Source of the DNA: an uncultured Clostridia bacterium
Lineage (GTDB): Bacteria > Bacillota > Clostridia > Lachnospirales > Bianqueaceae
Direction: 5' to 3'
NCBI GenBank assembly: GCA_944376225.1
Contig: CALWBZ010000115.1
Span: 1-42,891, forward strand
Length of the DNA stretch: 42,891 nt
Shown: one piece after another, positions 26,566-35,760 of the stretch
How positions within the stretch are numbered: the stretch's first letter is position 1
Layout of the letters: the number at the start of each line of letters is the position of its first letter
Notes under the pieces: generated by a model
Databases searched by the model: none
Seen by the model: the letters and a program-made list of their open reading frames with translations, nothing else
Told to the model about the DNA's origin: nothing
Program-made: the position numbers and the translations under genes

Positions 26566-26803
26566 TGACCAAAAGAGCCTCGGCCCATACTCCGGCCGCG
26601 AGTACAGTCTGGGGCGTTGCAAAATGATTCGATTCTTCACGGGAGGTGATGTGGCATCCTCATTTTCCGGGATTTTTGTGTTAAGTTAATCTTTTTTTTC
26701 GGGAAAGTGCTGTTCGCGCGCCTCGTTTTTGGGATTTTTCGAGTCAAAAAAGAGGGGGCTCTCGCCAAATTAACCTTGGCGAGAGTCCCCTCTGAATATC
26801 ATT
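26566..26803. other. gene-free stretch with the GH95 terminator
   Basis: Between the two convergent genes only a weak CTCGGCC/GGCCGCGAG hairpin (about 26578-26602, no T-run) and the strong hairpin at 26752-26792 are seen. No coding sequence was recognised. Confidence 0.5.
26752..26792 (-). terminator. terminator of the GH95 gene
   Basis: On the minus strand GAGGGGACTCTCGCCAA pairs with TTGGCGAGAGCCCCCTC around a 7-base loop and is followed by TTTTTTGA. This is the strongest hairpin in the window. Confidence 0.9.
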
Positions 26804-29191
26804 TTAGGGCATATTTCCGCGGCGCTGGAGACGATCCTCATAGAGGACATAAGTCCCGGCCTGATCGAAGATGGCCTGCCAACTTTTTTCGGGTGTAGAA
26901 ATGGTGAGCGGACGGGATATTCCGTGATCCACATGGAATACGGCGTGATGCAATATTCCGCCCCGCCAGAAAAGATCCAAGGTAATCCCGTGGGGGGCTC
27001 GCAGTCCCGTAACAGAACCGTTTTGCCAGGAGTCTTCCGAAGGGAGGGCGGGGAGAAGATGAATCTGCTCGTCCCAAGCTTGCAGCAAAAGCTCGCCGAT
27101 ACCCGCGCAGGCGCCGAAATTGCCGTCGATCTGGAAGGGCGGATGGGCGTCAAAAAGATTGGGGTAAGAACCGCCGCCGGTCAGATGCACCTCTTCTCCG
27201 GCTGGAACGGGACGGAGCTGTTGTTTGAGAAGAGAAAGGGCATGATCTCCGTCGCGCAGCCGAGCCCATAGGTTGATCTTCCAACCGAGGCTCCAGCCGG
27301 TGCCCTCATCGCCCCGAATCAAGAGGGTACGACGGCAGGCTTCGGCGAGATCCGGCGTGGATTCCGGCGTAATCCGGTGTCCCGGATAGAGTCCGTATAG
27401 CTGAGAAACATGGCGGTGATGGGGATCCTTCTCTTCATATTCTTCTTCCCATTCGAGGATCTGTCCCTTGCTGCCGATTCGCTCTGCCTGTAGAAGAGGC
27501 AGCAGTTTACGGATGTGGGCCGCCTCGGGTTCTGTCCGGCCTAGATCGTCAAGAGCTCGCAGATAATGCTCCCAGACCTCTCGGAGGATACTCTGGCTCA
27601 TGGCGGCTTCCTGAGCGACCTTACAAGTTTGGCCTTCGTATAGGAAGACATTTTCCGGAGAGGTGGCGGGAGAGAGAATGTACCGGCCCTGGGCGTTAAG
27701 GGTTACCTGATCCAGATAGAACAAGGACGCGGCGCGGAGAGTCGGCAGCACTTCCTGTTCCAGGAAGGAAAGATCATCCGTGTATAAATAATGATCCCAC
27801 AGGTGGCGACTCAGCCAGCCGAAAGACATGTTCCAGAAGGCGCAGCCGGAGAACCCTTTGCGGTTTTCCCCTACGGGATTGGTGATTCCCCACAGATCGG
27901 TGTTATGGTGCGAGACACTGCCTCGAGAATGATAAAGGGCTCGGGCCGTATGAGCGCCCTTACGCAGCAAGAGACGAATCAGAGAAAACAGCGGGGAGGC
28001 AAGTTCTGAAAGGTTACAGGGCTCGGCGGGCCAATAGTTCATCTGGGTATTGATATTGATCGTATAATTGCTGCTCCAGACAGGGCGCGGCAAATGGCTC
28101 CAAATCCCTTGCAGGTTGGCGGGCTGCGTTTCCGGACGGGAGGAGGCGATCAGAAGGTAGCGCCCGTAATGAAACAGAAGGGCATAGAGAACCGGATCGT
28201 CCTGAGAATCGGAAAAACGCCGCAGACGTTCGTCCGTGGGCATGTCCTCGGCCGTCGCGGACAGATTCAGCGCGGCGCGGCTATAATAGGGAACGTATTC
28301 CGCCAGATGCCGCTTAAACAGCTCCGCGGAAGGATAGCGCAAAAGTCCTTGAATGTCCTGCTCGCAGAGCGCCTTTTCGTCCGCGCCTTCGGTTTCGGGA
28401 TCTTTTTCCGGGCCGTTCCAGCTTGTTCGGAGGGCGATCAAAAGGGTGACCGTGTCGGCGCCCTCGATCTGGATGGAGTCCGTGTCCTCCGTCAGGATAC
28501 CGCCGATACAACGTGGGACGGCAATGAAGCGCGCCCGCATGCCTACTTGACCTTCGGGGCCTTCCCATTGGATGGGTTCCTCGGCGTCATGGATATAGCT
28601 GGGCTCCACATGAGCCGGGCAGCGAAGATCCGCTACGAGACGGCCTTTTTCTGTATGAACCAGATGGCGGATAGGAGCGTCATAAGAAAGGCGCAGGTGA
28701 ATCTGGCCGGGACGATCCGCGGTGAGCCGAATGACAATTCCCTGATCGGGGTAGGAGGCAAAGTATTCCCGCATAAAGCGGACGCCCTTAGAGGCGAAGG
28801 AGACTCTGGCCGAAGCGGTATGGAGATCCAGCTCGCGGCAGTAGTCGGTAATCTCTTCTAAATCAAAAAATTCAATGCGCAGATCTCCGGCCGGCATATA
28901 CGAATCGGTAAAACTGCTGAGCATATGTGCCTCGATCTCTTCCTGGGCTTTCAAAAAGCGATGTTCCGCCACAAGACGACGGCATTCATCCAGTTGCTGG
29001 GGCTCTGTGAGAGGATCCGTCTCCCGAGGATAACCTGACCATAGAGTATCCTCATTCAGCGGGATGTGTTCAAGATGAGGTTCGCCCCAAATCATAGCGC
29101 CCAATCGCCCGCTGCCGATGGGCAGGGCCTCGACCCAGTGTTCGGCCGGTTGACGATAGTAAAGTCGGTGTGATAATTCAGATACGTTCAT
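26804..29191 (-). CDS. GH95 family glycoside hydrolase (alpha-L-fucosidase/galactosidase type)
   Basis: This 795-residue protein starts at the ATG at 29191, with AGGGGG upstream; an earlier ATG at 29209 is less well placed. The N-terminal domain carries the family opening [14 protein letters not shown] and [11 protein letters not shown]. The barrel contains [31 protein letters not shown] and [13 protein letters not shown]. The last holds the aspartate used in this inverting family. Known members cleave alpha-1,2-L-fucose or alpha-L-galactose. No signal peptide, so it acts on imported oligosaccharides. It is divergent from the Nudix gene. Confidence 0.9.
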   Translation of the reverse strand: MNVSELSHRLYYRQPAEHWVEALPIGSGRLGAMIWGEPHLEHIPLNEDTLWSGYPRETDPLTEPQQLDECRRLVAEHRFLKAQEEIEAHMLSSFTDSYMPAGDLRIEFFDLEEITDYCRELDLHTASARVSFASKGVRFMREYFASYPDQGIVIRLTADRPGQIHLRLSYDAPIRHLVHTEKGRLVADLRCPAHVEPSYIHDAEEPIQWEGPEGQVGMRARFIAVPRCIGGILTEDTDSIQIEGADTVTLLIALRTSWNGPEKDPETEGADEKALCEQDIQGLLRYPSAELFKRHLAEYVPYYSRAALNLSATAEDMPTDERLRRFSDSQDDPVLYALLFHYGRYLLIASSRPETQPANLQGIWSHLPRPVWSSNYTININTQMNYWPAEPCNLSELASPLFSLIRLLLRKGAHTARALYHSRGSVSHHNTDLWGITNPVGENRKGFSGCAFWNMSFGWLSRHLWDHYLYTDDLSFLEQEVLPTLRAASLFYLDQVTLNAQGRYILSPATSPENVFLYEGQTCKVAQEAAMSQSILREVWEHYLRALDDLGRTEPEAAHIRKLLPLLQAERIGSKGQILEWEEEYEEKDPHHRHVSQLYGLYPGHRITPESTPDLAEACRRTLLIRGDEGTGWSLGWKINLWARLRDGDHALSLLKQQLRPVPAGEEVHLTGGGSYPNLFDAHPPFQIDGNFGACAGIGELLLQAWDEQIHLLPALPSEDSWQNGSVTGLRAPHGITLDLFWRGGILHHAVFHVDHGISRPLTISTPEKSWQAIFDQAGTYVLYEDRLQRRGNMP

Positions 29192-29206
29192 CGTTAGTTC
29201 CCCCTG

Positions 29207-29257
29207 CATACAAAAATCCGATTGGGTTCATTATACAATAAAACCATACAAAAATCC
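29207..29257. promoter_or_regulatory. direct-repeat operator candidate around the GH95 promoter
   Basis: CATACAAAAATCC occurs at 29207-29219 and again at 29245-29257, 38 bp apart. The copies flank the GH95 -10 box (TATAAT on the minus strand, 29235-29230). Paired direct repeats fit an AraC-type binding site; the regulator at 23909-24769 is the nearest candidate. Confidence 0.45.
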
Positions 29258-29259
29258 AG

Positions 29260-29288
29260 TTGCAAATTGGTAAGAGACTGCTTATAAT
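29260..29288 (+). promoter_or_regulatory. promoter of the Nudix gene
   Basis: TTGCAA (29260-29265), 17 bp, TATAAT (29283-29288), only 22 bp before the ATG, with AAGGGAGGG as SD. Confidence 0.7.
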
Positions 29289-29310
29289 AAAAGCCAAGGG
29301 AGGGATACAT

Positions 29311-30456
29311 ATGGCATTTTCCGATCAGGAGCTGTTTGACATTTTGGAAGAGGACGGAACGCCTACGGGACGCCAAAAACCCAGGGCCTTGGTACATCGG
29401 GACGGTGACCTGCATGGCGCGAGTCATATTTTTATCCTGCGTCAAAAGGAGGGCGACCTGCAGGTGCTTTTGCAAAGGCGCAGTCGAAATAAGGATTCTT
29501 TCCCGGGATGCTGGGATACCTCCAGCGCGGGACATCTTGATGTGGGGGAGGGTTTTGATGAGGCGGCCAAACGGGAGCTACAAGAAGAACTGGGAGTTGG
29601 CGGTGTGACCCCTCGGTTTCTTTTTATACAGCGGCAGGATTATACCAGCTTTTTTCACGGAAAGGTTTTCCACGATCGGGAAATAGACTATGTGTATGTG
29701 CTCTGGCTGGATTGGCCCGAGGAGATGTTTCGGCCGGAAGAGGCGGAAATTGAAAGTGTGAAATGGATGAACGCGGAGACGGTTCGTCAGGCTTTGCGGG
29801 AAAAAGATCCGGCATTTTGCATCTCTCCTACAGAATATGAGGAACTATTACGGCGTCTTGAATATGGGTTCTTCGAAGACGAATTTGTCGAAGATATGGG
29901 ATTTCCAAACCAGAAACATCCCCCCAAATATGAACCAAGCGATTTTCAGGGGGATAATAGAACAGTAAAAACGATTGAAATTCACGGCGCAAACGCGCAT
30001 AAAACTTTTACTAAAACGCGTGTGGGATGCAGAGGAATTGTAATAAAAGATTCTCGCATGCTTATTTCACACGAAGTAAATGCTGATTATTATTTGATTC
30101 CGGGCGGCGGTTTGGAAGTAGGTGAAACACCTGAAGAATGTTGTGCTCGTGAGGTATGTGAAGAAACGGGGTATGTTGTAAAACCAATTTTTCATTTTCT
30201 CACGATAAATGAATACTACGAAGAGTGCAAATATATAAGCCACTATTTTCTTTGCGATATTATAGGAGAATCAAAACAGAACCTAACCGCTAACGAAATC
30301 AAACGAGGCCTGACTCCTGAATGGATAAGTCCAGATAGAATGCTTGAACTGTACTCAAAACATAATGATTTTGCAAAAACTAATGAGGAAAAAAGAGGCG
30401 CGTATTTGCGGGAGTATATTGCGCTCAAAGAATATCTTAGAAACTTCAAAGCCTGA
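29311..30456 (+). CDS. double-Nudix hydrolase fusion
   Basis: This 381-residue protein has two complete Nudix domains in one frame. The first (about 1-190) is of the isopentenyl-diphosphate isomerase-like class, with the box GHLDVGEGFDEAAKRE...EELG. The second (about 230-381) has GGLEVGETPEECCARE...EETG. Codons and base composition shift to AT-rich at about 29880, where the first domain would normally end (YGFFEDEF). This suggests that an incoming AT-rich Nudix gene was joined to a resident one. The start at 29311 is set by AAGGGAGGG. Substrates are unknown; nucleotide-sugar or nucleotide clean-up is usual for the superfamily. Confidence 0.8.
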   Translation: MAFSDQELFDILEEDGTPTGRQKPRALVHRDGDLHGASHIFILRQKEGDLQVLLQRRSRNKDSFPGCWDTSSAGHLDVGEGFDEAAKRELQEELGVGGVTPRFLFIQRQDYTSFFHGKVFHDREIDYVYVLWLDWPEEMFRPEEAEIESVKWMNAETVRQALREKDPAFCISPTEYEELLRRLEYGFFEDEFVEDMGFPNQKHPPKYEPSDFQGDNRTVKTIEIHGANAHKTFTKTRVGCRGIVIKDSRMLISHEVNADYYLIPGGGLEVGETPEECCAREVCEETGYVVKPIFHFLTINEYYEECKYISHYFLCDIIGESKQNLTANEIKRGLTPEWISPDRMLELYSKHNDFAKTNEEKRGAYLREYIALKEYLRNFKA

Positions 30457-30560
30457 ATCAATCTATGCAAACGTTATTTCTGAACTGTTTGGCGAAATCC
30501 TTTTATAGAGGAAGCGAGGGACAAACTCAAATCTGTCAGGAAATAGCAAAGACAGTAAAG

Positions 30561-31034
30561 TCAAAATCTGCTGAAAATCCCGATGGGGTTTAAGGTGATA
30601 ATGTAGTTACTGTCAACAATAACGGGGCCGTACCTTGCGATGTATTCGTCTACGGCGGCTTGAAGGAAATCTTCGGTAACGCCAAGATACTTGGCGGCTT
30701 CATACCGATTTTGATATCCGGATTTATAGGCGTCCAGGAGGCCGCTAATGTTGATCAGTCGGTCGTGGCTCTGACGGCGCGCCTTAATTTCTTCGTGCCG
30801 GCTTTGCCAGCGGGACATATCGGTGATATCGGTGACAGTGAGTTCTGCGTGGGCGATTTCCTCTGCCAGTACACAAGCTTTCTCGGCGGATGTTTGAAGG
30901 GATGAGCTCAGCGCGATAGTGTTTCCGAAAATAAGTCCTAGGGCTTCGCTTTCCATAGGAAAGTCTTCAATAACGGTCAGGCCGCAATCGGCGGCGTGTT
31001 GGAGTAAAATTTCATATTCGTCCACGATAATCAC
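30561..31034 (-). CDS. ImmA/IrrE-family metallopeptidase of a prophage
   Basis: This 157-residue protein resembles phage and ICE ImmA proteins, which inactivate the cognate CI/ImmR repressor to trigger excision. The active-site region is LAEEIAHAE (about 56-64), an EExxH variant common in phage members instead of HExxH. The C-terminal half (about 105-140; NRYEAAKYLGVTEDFLQAAVDEY) looks like a small DNA- or protein-binding helical part. The start overlaps the repressor stop by 4 bp, so the two genes are translationally coupled. Confidence 0.8.
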   Translation of the reverse strand: MIIVDEYEILLQHAADCGLTVIEDFPMESEALGLIFGNTIALSSSLQTSAEKACVLAEEIAHAELTVTDITDMSRWQSRHEEIKARRQSHDRLINISGLLDAYKSGYQNRYEAAKYLGVTEDFLQAAVDEYIARYGPVIVDSNYIITLNPIGIFSRF

Positions 31035-31525
31035 TCCTTATGCGATTTTCTTTCTTTTATAAGTTTCTCAAGGCGAGCAAGATCCCTCTGCATCTTTTCT
31101 AATTGATCCGGATTGTTGTCGTCGTTATGGGCGGCGCGAAGGCCGGAATCCTGGAAAGAGATGGGGGTGGACTGCTGAATACAGCGGTCGTATTCGTTAT
31201 CAAGAATAGTATCTACATTCTTTTTTCCGTAGTCATCAAGGACACGGTATTTTTTTATATGCGCGGATTCGAGATTTGTGAGAGCGATAGTATTGTTTTT
31301 GTCGGCGGGATGACTTTCCACCAAATCGGACTTTTTTATGCCAAAATAATTTGCCATAAGTTCGATTTTATCAATTCTAGGATAAGAGTTACCTTTAACC
31401 CAATCCGTAAAAGTGGTATATTTTACCCCAAGTGCTTCACACATTTCGGAACGGGTTTTTCCATGCAGCTCCATGTAATATTGGATATTATGGGCCATAA
31501 CAGCCTTATTCCCTAAGTCACTCAT
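31031..31525 (-). CDS. XRE/CI-type prophage repressor
   Basis: This 164-residue regulator has an N-terminal helix-turn-helix (about 10-65; TRSEMCEALGVKYTTFTDWVKGNSYP). The C-terminal tail is charged and carries no LexA-type peptidase domain. It is therefore more like ImmR, which depends on ImmA for inactivation, and ImmA is encoded immediately downstream. It probably binds the 17-bp operators at 31606-31642 and 31846-31862 and represses the rightward lytic promoter. Confidence 0.85.
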   Translation of the reverse strand: MSDLGNKAVMAHNIQYYMELHGKTRSEMCEALGVKYTTFTDWVKGNSYPRIDKIELMANYFGIKKSDLVESHPADKNNTIALTNLESAHIKKYRVLDDYGKKNVDTILDNEYDRCIQQSTPISFQDSGLRAAHNDDNNPDQLEKMQRDLARLEKLIKERKSHKE

Positions 31526-31570
31526 CTAGCAGTACCTCCTTGAAAACTGTTCACATATAAATACTATGAC

Positions 31571-31599
31571 AATGCCGAAAAAAAGTCAAGAAAAAAATA
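31571..31599 (-). promoter_or_regulatory. leftward promoter of the repressor-ImmA operon
   Basis: On the minus strand TTGACT, a 17-bp spacer and TAGTAT read toward the repressor. They lie next to the operator cluster, as expected for a divergent phage switch. Coordinates are approximate. Confidence 0.55.
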
Positions 31600-31605
31600 A
31601 AGAAA

Positions 31606-31648
31606 TTACGAAAAAACCGTTGACATTACGACGAAACCGTAGTACAAT
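31606..31648 (+). promoter_or_regulatory. rightward prophage promoter with two operators
   Basis: TTGACA (31620-31625), a 17-bp spacer and TACAAT (31643-31648) form a strong promoter. The 17-bp site TTACGACGAAACCGTAG (31626-31642) fills the spacer exactly. A sister site, TTACGAAAAAACCGTTG (31606-31622), lies 20 bp upstream, two helical turns away. A repressor dimer bound there would block RNA polymerase directly. Confidence 0.8.
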
Positions 31649-31686
31649 GAAAACATCCCAAGGGGATAGAAAGGAGATGATAGAAG

Positions 31687-31731
31687 ATGGTTGCTCTTAG
31701 GACAGCTAGATTAAATGCAGAATCAGCATGA
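31687..31731 (+). pseudogene. truncated cro-like gene, first 14 codons only
   Basis: After the rightward promoter and an AAAGGAG SD, an ATG opens MVALRTARLNAE. This is a common N-terminus of small phage XRE/Cro-like proteins. The frame then stops after two further residues. The rest of the gene, and most of the prophage, appears to be deleted here. Confidence 0.55.
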
Positions 31732-32177
31732 TAGAAGGCTGCATAAGATTGGCGTATTCTATCCGAAACCGTGAGAGGAGATCCTCAAAGGGATTCGTCT
31801 TATGACACGGGTACATGGCACGTAGATTATTTTTTTGCTTTGAAATTACGATGAAATCGTAAAACACATGCATTCATCTGCTGGAATTCAAAGTAAAAAC
31901 AGACATTTTTTCTTTGGTGAATCCATTACCTGTTGACGGGCCGCGCGAAGCTATGGCGAAAGAGACGACATATCATCACATAGAAAGGGGGTGAGAATTC
32001 ATGGAAGAGGCATTTTGGATATACGGATTTTCTTGATCGAAGCTGAACCAATATGTCGGGGTGTCGGGTTGATACAACTTCTTCGGTAGTTTCTCGTATA
32101 CTTCAGACAACGGCAGGAATCAGGATAGATACGCTATGAGACAAATGAGCTGTCATAAGACGAACGGGAGGGATAAA
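31732..32177. other. prophage deletion scar with only tiny reading frames
   Basis: No gene of normal size is seen. The stretch holds a third operator (31846-31862) and a well-placed SD (AAGGGGGTG) before an 11-codon frame beginning MEEAFWIYGF near 31999. The latter is probably another gene fragment. The holin gene follows. Confidence 0.5.
31846..31862. promoter_or_regulatory. third, perfectly palindromic operator
   Basis: TTACGAT-GAA-ATCGTAA is a perfect inverted repeat matching the two sites at 31606-31642. The consensus of the three is TTACGANNAAAHCGTWR. Confidence 0.75.
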
Positions 32178-32477
32178 ATGGATCTTAGATTTTTGACAGA
32201 ATACTGTGTTCCTGTAATCTTAGCGGCATGCCTTGTGATCGGATATTGTATTAAGCACATTTCTTGGCTGGATAAAGTCGGTAATCAGTACATTCCGGTC
32301 ATCATGGCCGTGCTGGGATTATTGATTTCTATTCCGGTGACGCTAGGAGCGGGCAGAATGATCACAGTGGAGACGCTGGTGAGCGGAGCTGTAACGGGTT
32401 TGGCAAGCACAGGATTGCACCAAACATTTAAGGCAATTATTGATCAAACGAATGAAAAGGAGAATAAAAATGAGTAA
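32178..32477 (+). CDS. phage holin
   Basis: This 99-residue membrane protein has two to three hydrophobic segments (about 8-25, 37-58, 64-80) and a charged C-terminal tail (IDQTNEKENKNE). It fits the Phage_holin_5_2-type family and sits directly before an endolysin. The start at 32178 has GGGAGG upstream; an ATG at 32136 is less likely. Holins permeabilise the membrane so that the endolysin reaches the wall. It overlaps the endolysin start by 8 bp. Confidence 0.8.
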   Translation: MDLRFLTEYCVPVILAACLVIGYCIKHISWLDKVGNQYIPVIMAVLGLLISIPVTLGAGRMITVETLVSGAVTGLASTGLHQTFKAIIDQTNEKENKNE

Positions 32478-33624
32478 GTGTTATGCAAGTAAGGTTGTAA
32501 GTTGGGCGCTGGGAGAAGTCGGCTACAGGGCGGAGCCGGGTGACCTGAATAAGTACGCGGCGTATATTGATGAGACGTATCCGAATTTTTACAATGGTAA
32601 GAAAAACGGATATGCGTGGTGTGACGTGTTTGTAGACTGTGGGTTTATACAGTGCTACGGATATGAAAACGCGTTGCGTCTGTTGTGCCAGCCGGAGCAC
32701 AGTTCGGGTGCGGGAGTAGGTTCCTCGGCAGATTATTATAGATCGGCAGGGCGGTTTTATAGTACCCCGAAGGTCGGAGACCAGATCTTCTTCTATATTC
32801 CTTCGACCGGATCACGGGAGCATACTGGTCTTGTAGTGGATGTAGACGGATCTACCGTCTACACAGTGGAAGGCAACACGTCTAATAGTGTAGGCAGGCG
32901 GGCATATGCACTGGGAGATCCAACGATTTATGGATATGGACGTCCGGACTATGACGCGGAAGGCACGGGACCGGTAGATCCCGATATTCCTGGGGTAATT
33001 ACTTATACCGTTCAGGAAGGGGATACACTAAATAGTATCGCGGCCCGTTTTGGAACCACGGCGCAAAAAATCGCGGCCTATAATGGAATTAGCGATATAA
33101 ATGTCATCTACGTCGGACAGGTGCTTTACATTCCCACGGGATCCGGTCAGAACTATACTACTTATACGGTGAAATCGGGCGACTCGCTGGGAAGAATCGC
33201 GGTTTCCTATGGGTTGACGGTAGCGGAAGTATCGGCGTATAATAACATTTCCGATCCGGATACGATCTATGTAGGACAGGAAATCAAGATTCCGGTATCC
33301 GGTCGGCGAGATTATGTCCGGATGTTCCAGCAGGCGATCTGTGATGCCGGAATCGCACAGATCACTGTGGACGGTATCTGGGGAAGCGAGACGGCCTCTG
33401 TGGCGGTTTACGCGGAAGTAGAGAAAGGAACAATGGGGCCTTTGGCAACCTTTGCCCAAACGATGCTTGTTGCTTATGGATACTCCCTTCCGAATTCTGG
33501 GATTGATGGGGATTTTTGGACGGAAAGTGTCAACGCGACGATTCAATATCAGCAGGATCATGGCCTAGTGGCTGATGGTATTATCGGTATTGCGACCTGG
33601 AAAGACATGTTACAGGTTGACTAA
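32470..33624 (+). CDS. phage endolysin: CHAP amidase with two LysM and a peptidoglycan-binding domain
   Basis: This 384-residue cell-wall hydrolase has an N-terminal CHAP/NlpC-like domain (1-165) with the catalytic cysteine C51 (YAWCDVF), H118 (REHTGLVVD) and a polar third residue in the VEGNTS stretch. Two LysM modules follow (about 178-225 and 233-280; YTVQEGDTLNSIA, YTVKSGDSLGRIA). A C-terminal peptidoglycan-binding repeat region (about 285-384) includes VDGIWGSET and DGIIGIATW. AAGGAG precedes the ATG at 32470. The gene ends at a strong terminator. It is intact, unlike the rest of the prophage. Confidence 0.88.
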   Translation: MSKCYASKVVSWALGEVGYRAEPGDLNKYAAYIDETYPNFYNGKKNGYAWCDVFVDCGFIQCYGYENALRLLCQPEHSSGAGVGSSADYYRSAGRFYSTPKVGDQIFFYIPSTGSREHTGLVVDVDGSTVYTVEGNTSNSVGRRAYALGDPTIYGYGRPDYDAEGTGPVDPDIPGVITYTVQEGDTLNSIAARFGTTAQKIAAYNGISDINVIYVGQVLYIPTGSGQNYTTYTVKSGDSLGRIAVSYGLTVAEVSAYNNISDPDTIYVGQEIKIPVSGRRDYVRMFQQAICDAGIAQITVDGIWGSETASVAVYAEVEKGTMGPLATFAQTMLVAYGYSLPNSGIDGDFWTESVNATIQYQQDHGLVADGIIGIATWKDMLQVD

Positions 33625-33629
33625 TAAGG

Positions 33630-33664
33630 AGCGCCTCCGGGATTTTTGCCCGGAGGCGCTTTTT
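33630..33664 (+). terminator. terminator after the endolysin gene
   Basis: AGCGCCTCCGGG pairs with CCCGGAGGCGCT around a 7-base loop and is followed by TTTTT. It overlaps the stop codon of the convergent lipoprotein gene. Confidence 0.9.
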
Positions 33665-34670
33665 AGTTCGCTAACTTCCGCAGATATTCAATGGTTTCCT
33701 GGGTGTCGGATAGGACTTGAACACCCTTCCCCTCTTTTACGGCGAAATAAGAGGTATCGATCAGTGTCGTTGCATCCGCCCAAAAATCATTATACCAGAC
33801 TTCAAAGGCTTCTTTACTCAACTGCTCTTCATCCCAGGTATAAAGATCTCTAACTACGTGATGATCGACGGAGAACTTCCCGTCACTGAGAACCCAGTAG
33901 TCCTCTGTACGTCCATCCAGCTGGATTAGGTAGACGGTTCCGTCTTTTGTTTGTTTCACGCGGGAGACAGGATGGACGCCGCCAGTATGGCCAGCGGATT
34001 CATCGAATAAAGTGATTAAACCGCTGTCATAGCCATAGATTCTTTGATAGGCCTCGTTCTGGAAAGCCATCTCTTCAGGCAGAAATCCGCAGAATAGCTC
34101 CGGCTGGCCATCGCCATCGAAATCGACCAACTGGACTACAACCAGGCCATAAAACCCTTCTGCGACTTGATAGGTCATTGTCTGACCCTCCCCGTATTCG
34201 GCCAGTAACCCTTCTATAATGTCCAGATAAGCGGAGGCCCAGGCCGCGTTAGCGGATTGAGAAGATTCCTCCGGATCGGAGATTTCCTGAGGCGCGGAAG
34301 ATTCCTCTGGCTTAGAACTCTCCTGGGGTGCGGAAGACTCTTCTGGCTTAGAGGTTTCCTGAGACGCGGAAGATTCCTCTTGCTTGGAGGTTTCCTGAGG
34401 CGAAGAAGATTCCTCCGGCTTAGAACCCTCTTGGGGTGCGGAAGACTCTTCCGGCTTAGAGGTTTCCTGGGGTGCGGAAGACTCTTCCGGCTTAGAGGTT
34501 TCCTGGGGTGCGGAAGACTCTTCCGGCTTAGAGGTTTCCTGAGACGCGGAAGATTCCTCTTGTTTGGAGGAGTCTGTAGAGAGGGACTCTCCGGAGTTAT
34601 TCCGCGCGGGGGCCCCGCAGCCGCCAAGCAGTAAGAACAGGCAAAGGAATACACAAATCATTTTTTTCAT
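33663..34670 (-). CDS. Ser/Glu-repeat lipoprotein, copy 1
   Basis: This 335-residue surface lipoprotein has a signal peptide with lipobox LLGGC. A repeat linker of eight 12-residue units plus a partial one (PEESSAPQETSK type; about 30-140) leads into a globular C-terminal domain (about 145-335) with a calcium-type loop VDFDGDGQPELFC. It is nearly identical to the next gene upstream, apart from extra repeat units. Function is unknown; the linker probably lifts the domain through the wall. It has its own promoter (TATAAT at 34717-34712 on the minus strand). Confidence 0.75.
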   Translation of the reverse strand: MKKMICVFLCLFLLLGGCGAPARNNSGESLSTDSSKQEESSASQETSKPEESSAPQETSKPEESSAPQETSKPEESSAPQEGSKPEESSSPQETSKQEESSASQETSKPEESSAPQESSKPEESSAPQEISDPEESSQSANAAWASAYLDIIEGLLAEYGEGQTMTYQVAEGFYGLVVVQLVDFDGDGQPELFCGFLPEEMAFQNEAYQRIYGYDSGLITLFDESAGHTGGVHPVSRVKQTKDGTVYLIQLDGRTEDYWVLSDGKFSVDHHVVRDLYTWDEEQLSKEAFEVWYNDFWADATTLIDTSYFAVKEGKGVQVLSDTQETIEYLRKLAN

Positions 34671-34860
34671 AATATTCGCTCCTTTCGGCTTGAATTACTT
34701 ATTCTGTAATCATTATATCCTAAGACTTCAAAGGAAACAGGGAAGAATCTTTTAAGTATGTCTGTGCTTTTTGTTAGACATCTGTAGTAAAAGAGGGGCC
34801 TCAACAAGGAGAAAGGTATTAGATGGATCTAAGCTGATGATTCTACGACACCTTCGCTTT

Positions 34861-35760
34861 TTAGTTCGCTAACTCCTGCAGATATTCAATGGTTTCCTGG
34901 GTGTCGGACAGCACTTGAACACCCTTCCCCTCTTTTACGGTGAAATAAGAGGTATCGATCAGCGTCGTTGCATCCGTCCAAAAATCATTATATCGGGCTT
35001 CAAATGTTTCTCGATTCAACTGCTCTTCGTCCCAGGTATAAAGATCTTTGACTACGTGATGATCGATGGAGAATTTGCCGTCACTGAGAACCCAGTAGTC
35101 CTCTGTACGTCCATCCAGCTGGATTAGGTAGACGGTTCCGTCTTTTGTTTGTTTCACGCGGGAGATAGGATTGACACCGCCAGTATGGCCAGCGGATTCA
35201 TCGAATAAAGTGATTAAACCGCTGTCATAGCCATAGATTCTTTGATAGGCCTCGTTCTGGAAAGCCATCTCTTCGGGCAGAAATCCGCAGAATAACTCCG
35301 GCTGGCCATCGCCATCGAAATCGACCAACTGAGCAATGACCAGGCCATAAAACCCTTCTGCGATTTGATAGGTCATCGTCTGACCCTCCCCGTATTCGGC
35401 CAGTAACTCTTCTATAATGTCCAGATAAGCAGAGGCCCAGGCCGCGTTAGCGGATTGAGAAGATTCCTCCGGCTTGGAGATTTCCTGAGGTACGGAAGAT
35501 TCCTCCGACTTAGAACTCTCCTGGGGTGCGGAAGACTCTTCCGACTTAGAACTTTCCTGAGGCGAAGAAGATTCCTCCGGCTTAGAACCCTCCTGGGGTG
35601 CAGAAGACTCTTCCGGCTTAGAGGTTTCCTGAGACGCGGAAGATTCCTCTTGCTTGGAGGAGTCTGTAGAGAGGGACTCTCCGGAGTTATTCCGCGCGGG
35701 GGTACCGCAGCCGCCAAGCATTAAGAGCAGGCAAAGGAATATACAGATCTTTTTTTTCAT
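34861..35760 (-). CDS. Ser/Glu-repeat lipoprotein, copy 2
   Basis: This 299-residue paralogue of the preceding gene product has the same lipobox (MLGGC) and the same VDFDGDGQPELFC loop, but only five full 12-residue linker units instead of eight. The ATG at 35760 is chosen because GAAAGGAG lies 8 bases before it; a GTG at 35769 would overlap that SD. Its promoter has TTGTTT-17-TATAAT (-10 at 35807-35802). Function is unknown. Confidence 0.75.
   Translation of the reverse strand: MKKKICIFLCLLLMLGGCGTPARNNSGESLSTDSSKQEESSASQETSKPEESSAPQEGSKPEESSSPQESSKSEESSAPQESSKSEESSVPQEISKPEESSQSANAAWASAYLDIIEELLAEYGEGQTMTYQIAEGFYGLVIAQLVDFDGDGQPELFCGFLPEEMAFQNEAYQRIYGYDSGLITLFDESAGHTGGVNPISRVKQTKDGTVYLIQLDGRTEDYWVLSDGKFSIDHHVVKDLYTWDEEQLNRETFEARYNDFWTDATTLIDTSYFTVKEGKGVQVLSDTQETIEYLQELAN

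Noticed and set aside
28094-28861. A 255-codon plus-strand frame inside the GH95 gene
   Set aside because: The GH95 motifs on the minus strand are clear and continuous; the plus frame has no SD or domain.
34214-34654. Open frames rich in Arg/Leu on both strands across the lipoprotein linkers
   Set aside because: They are frame-shifted or antisense readings of the repeated Ser/Glu linker; no start signals.
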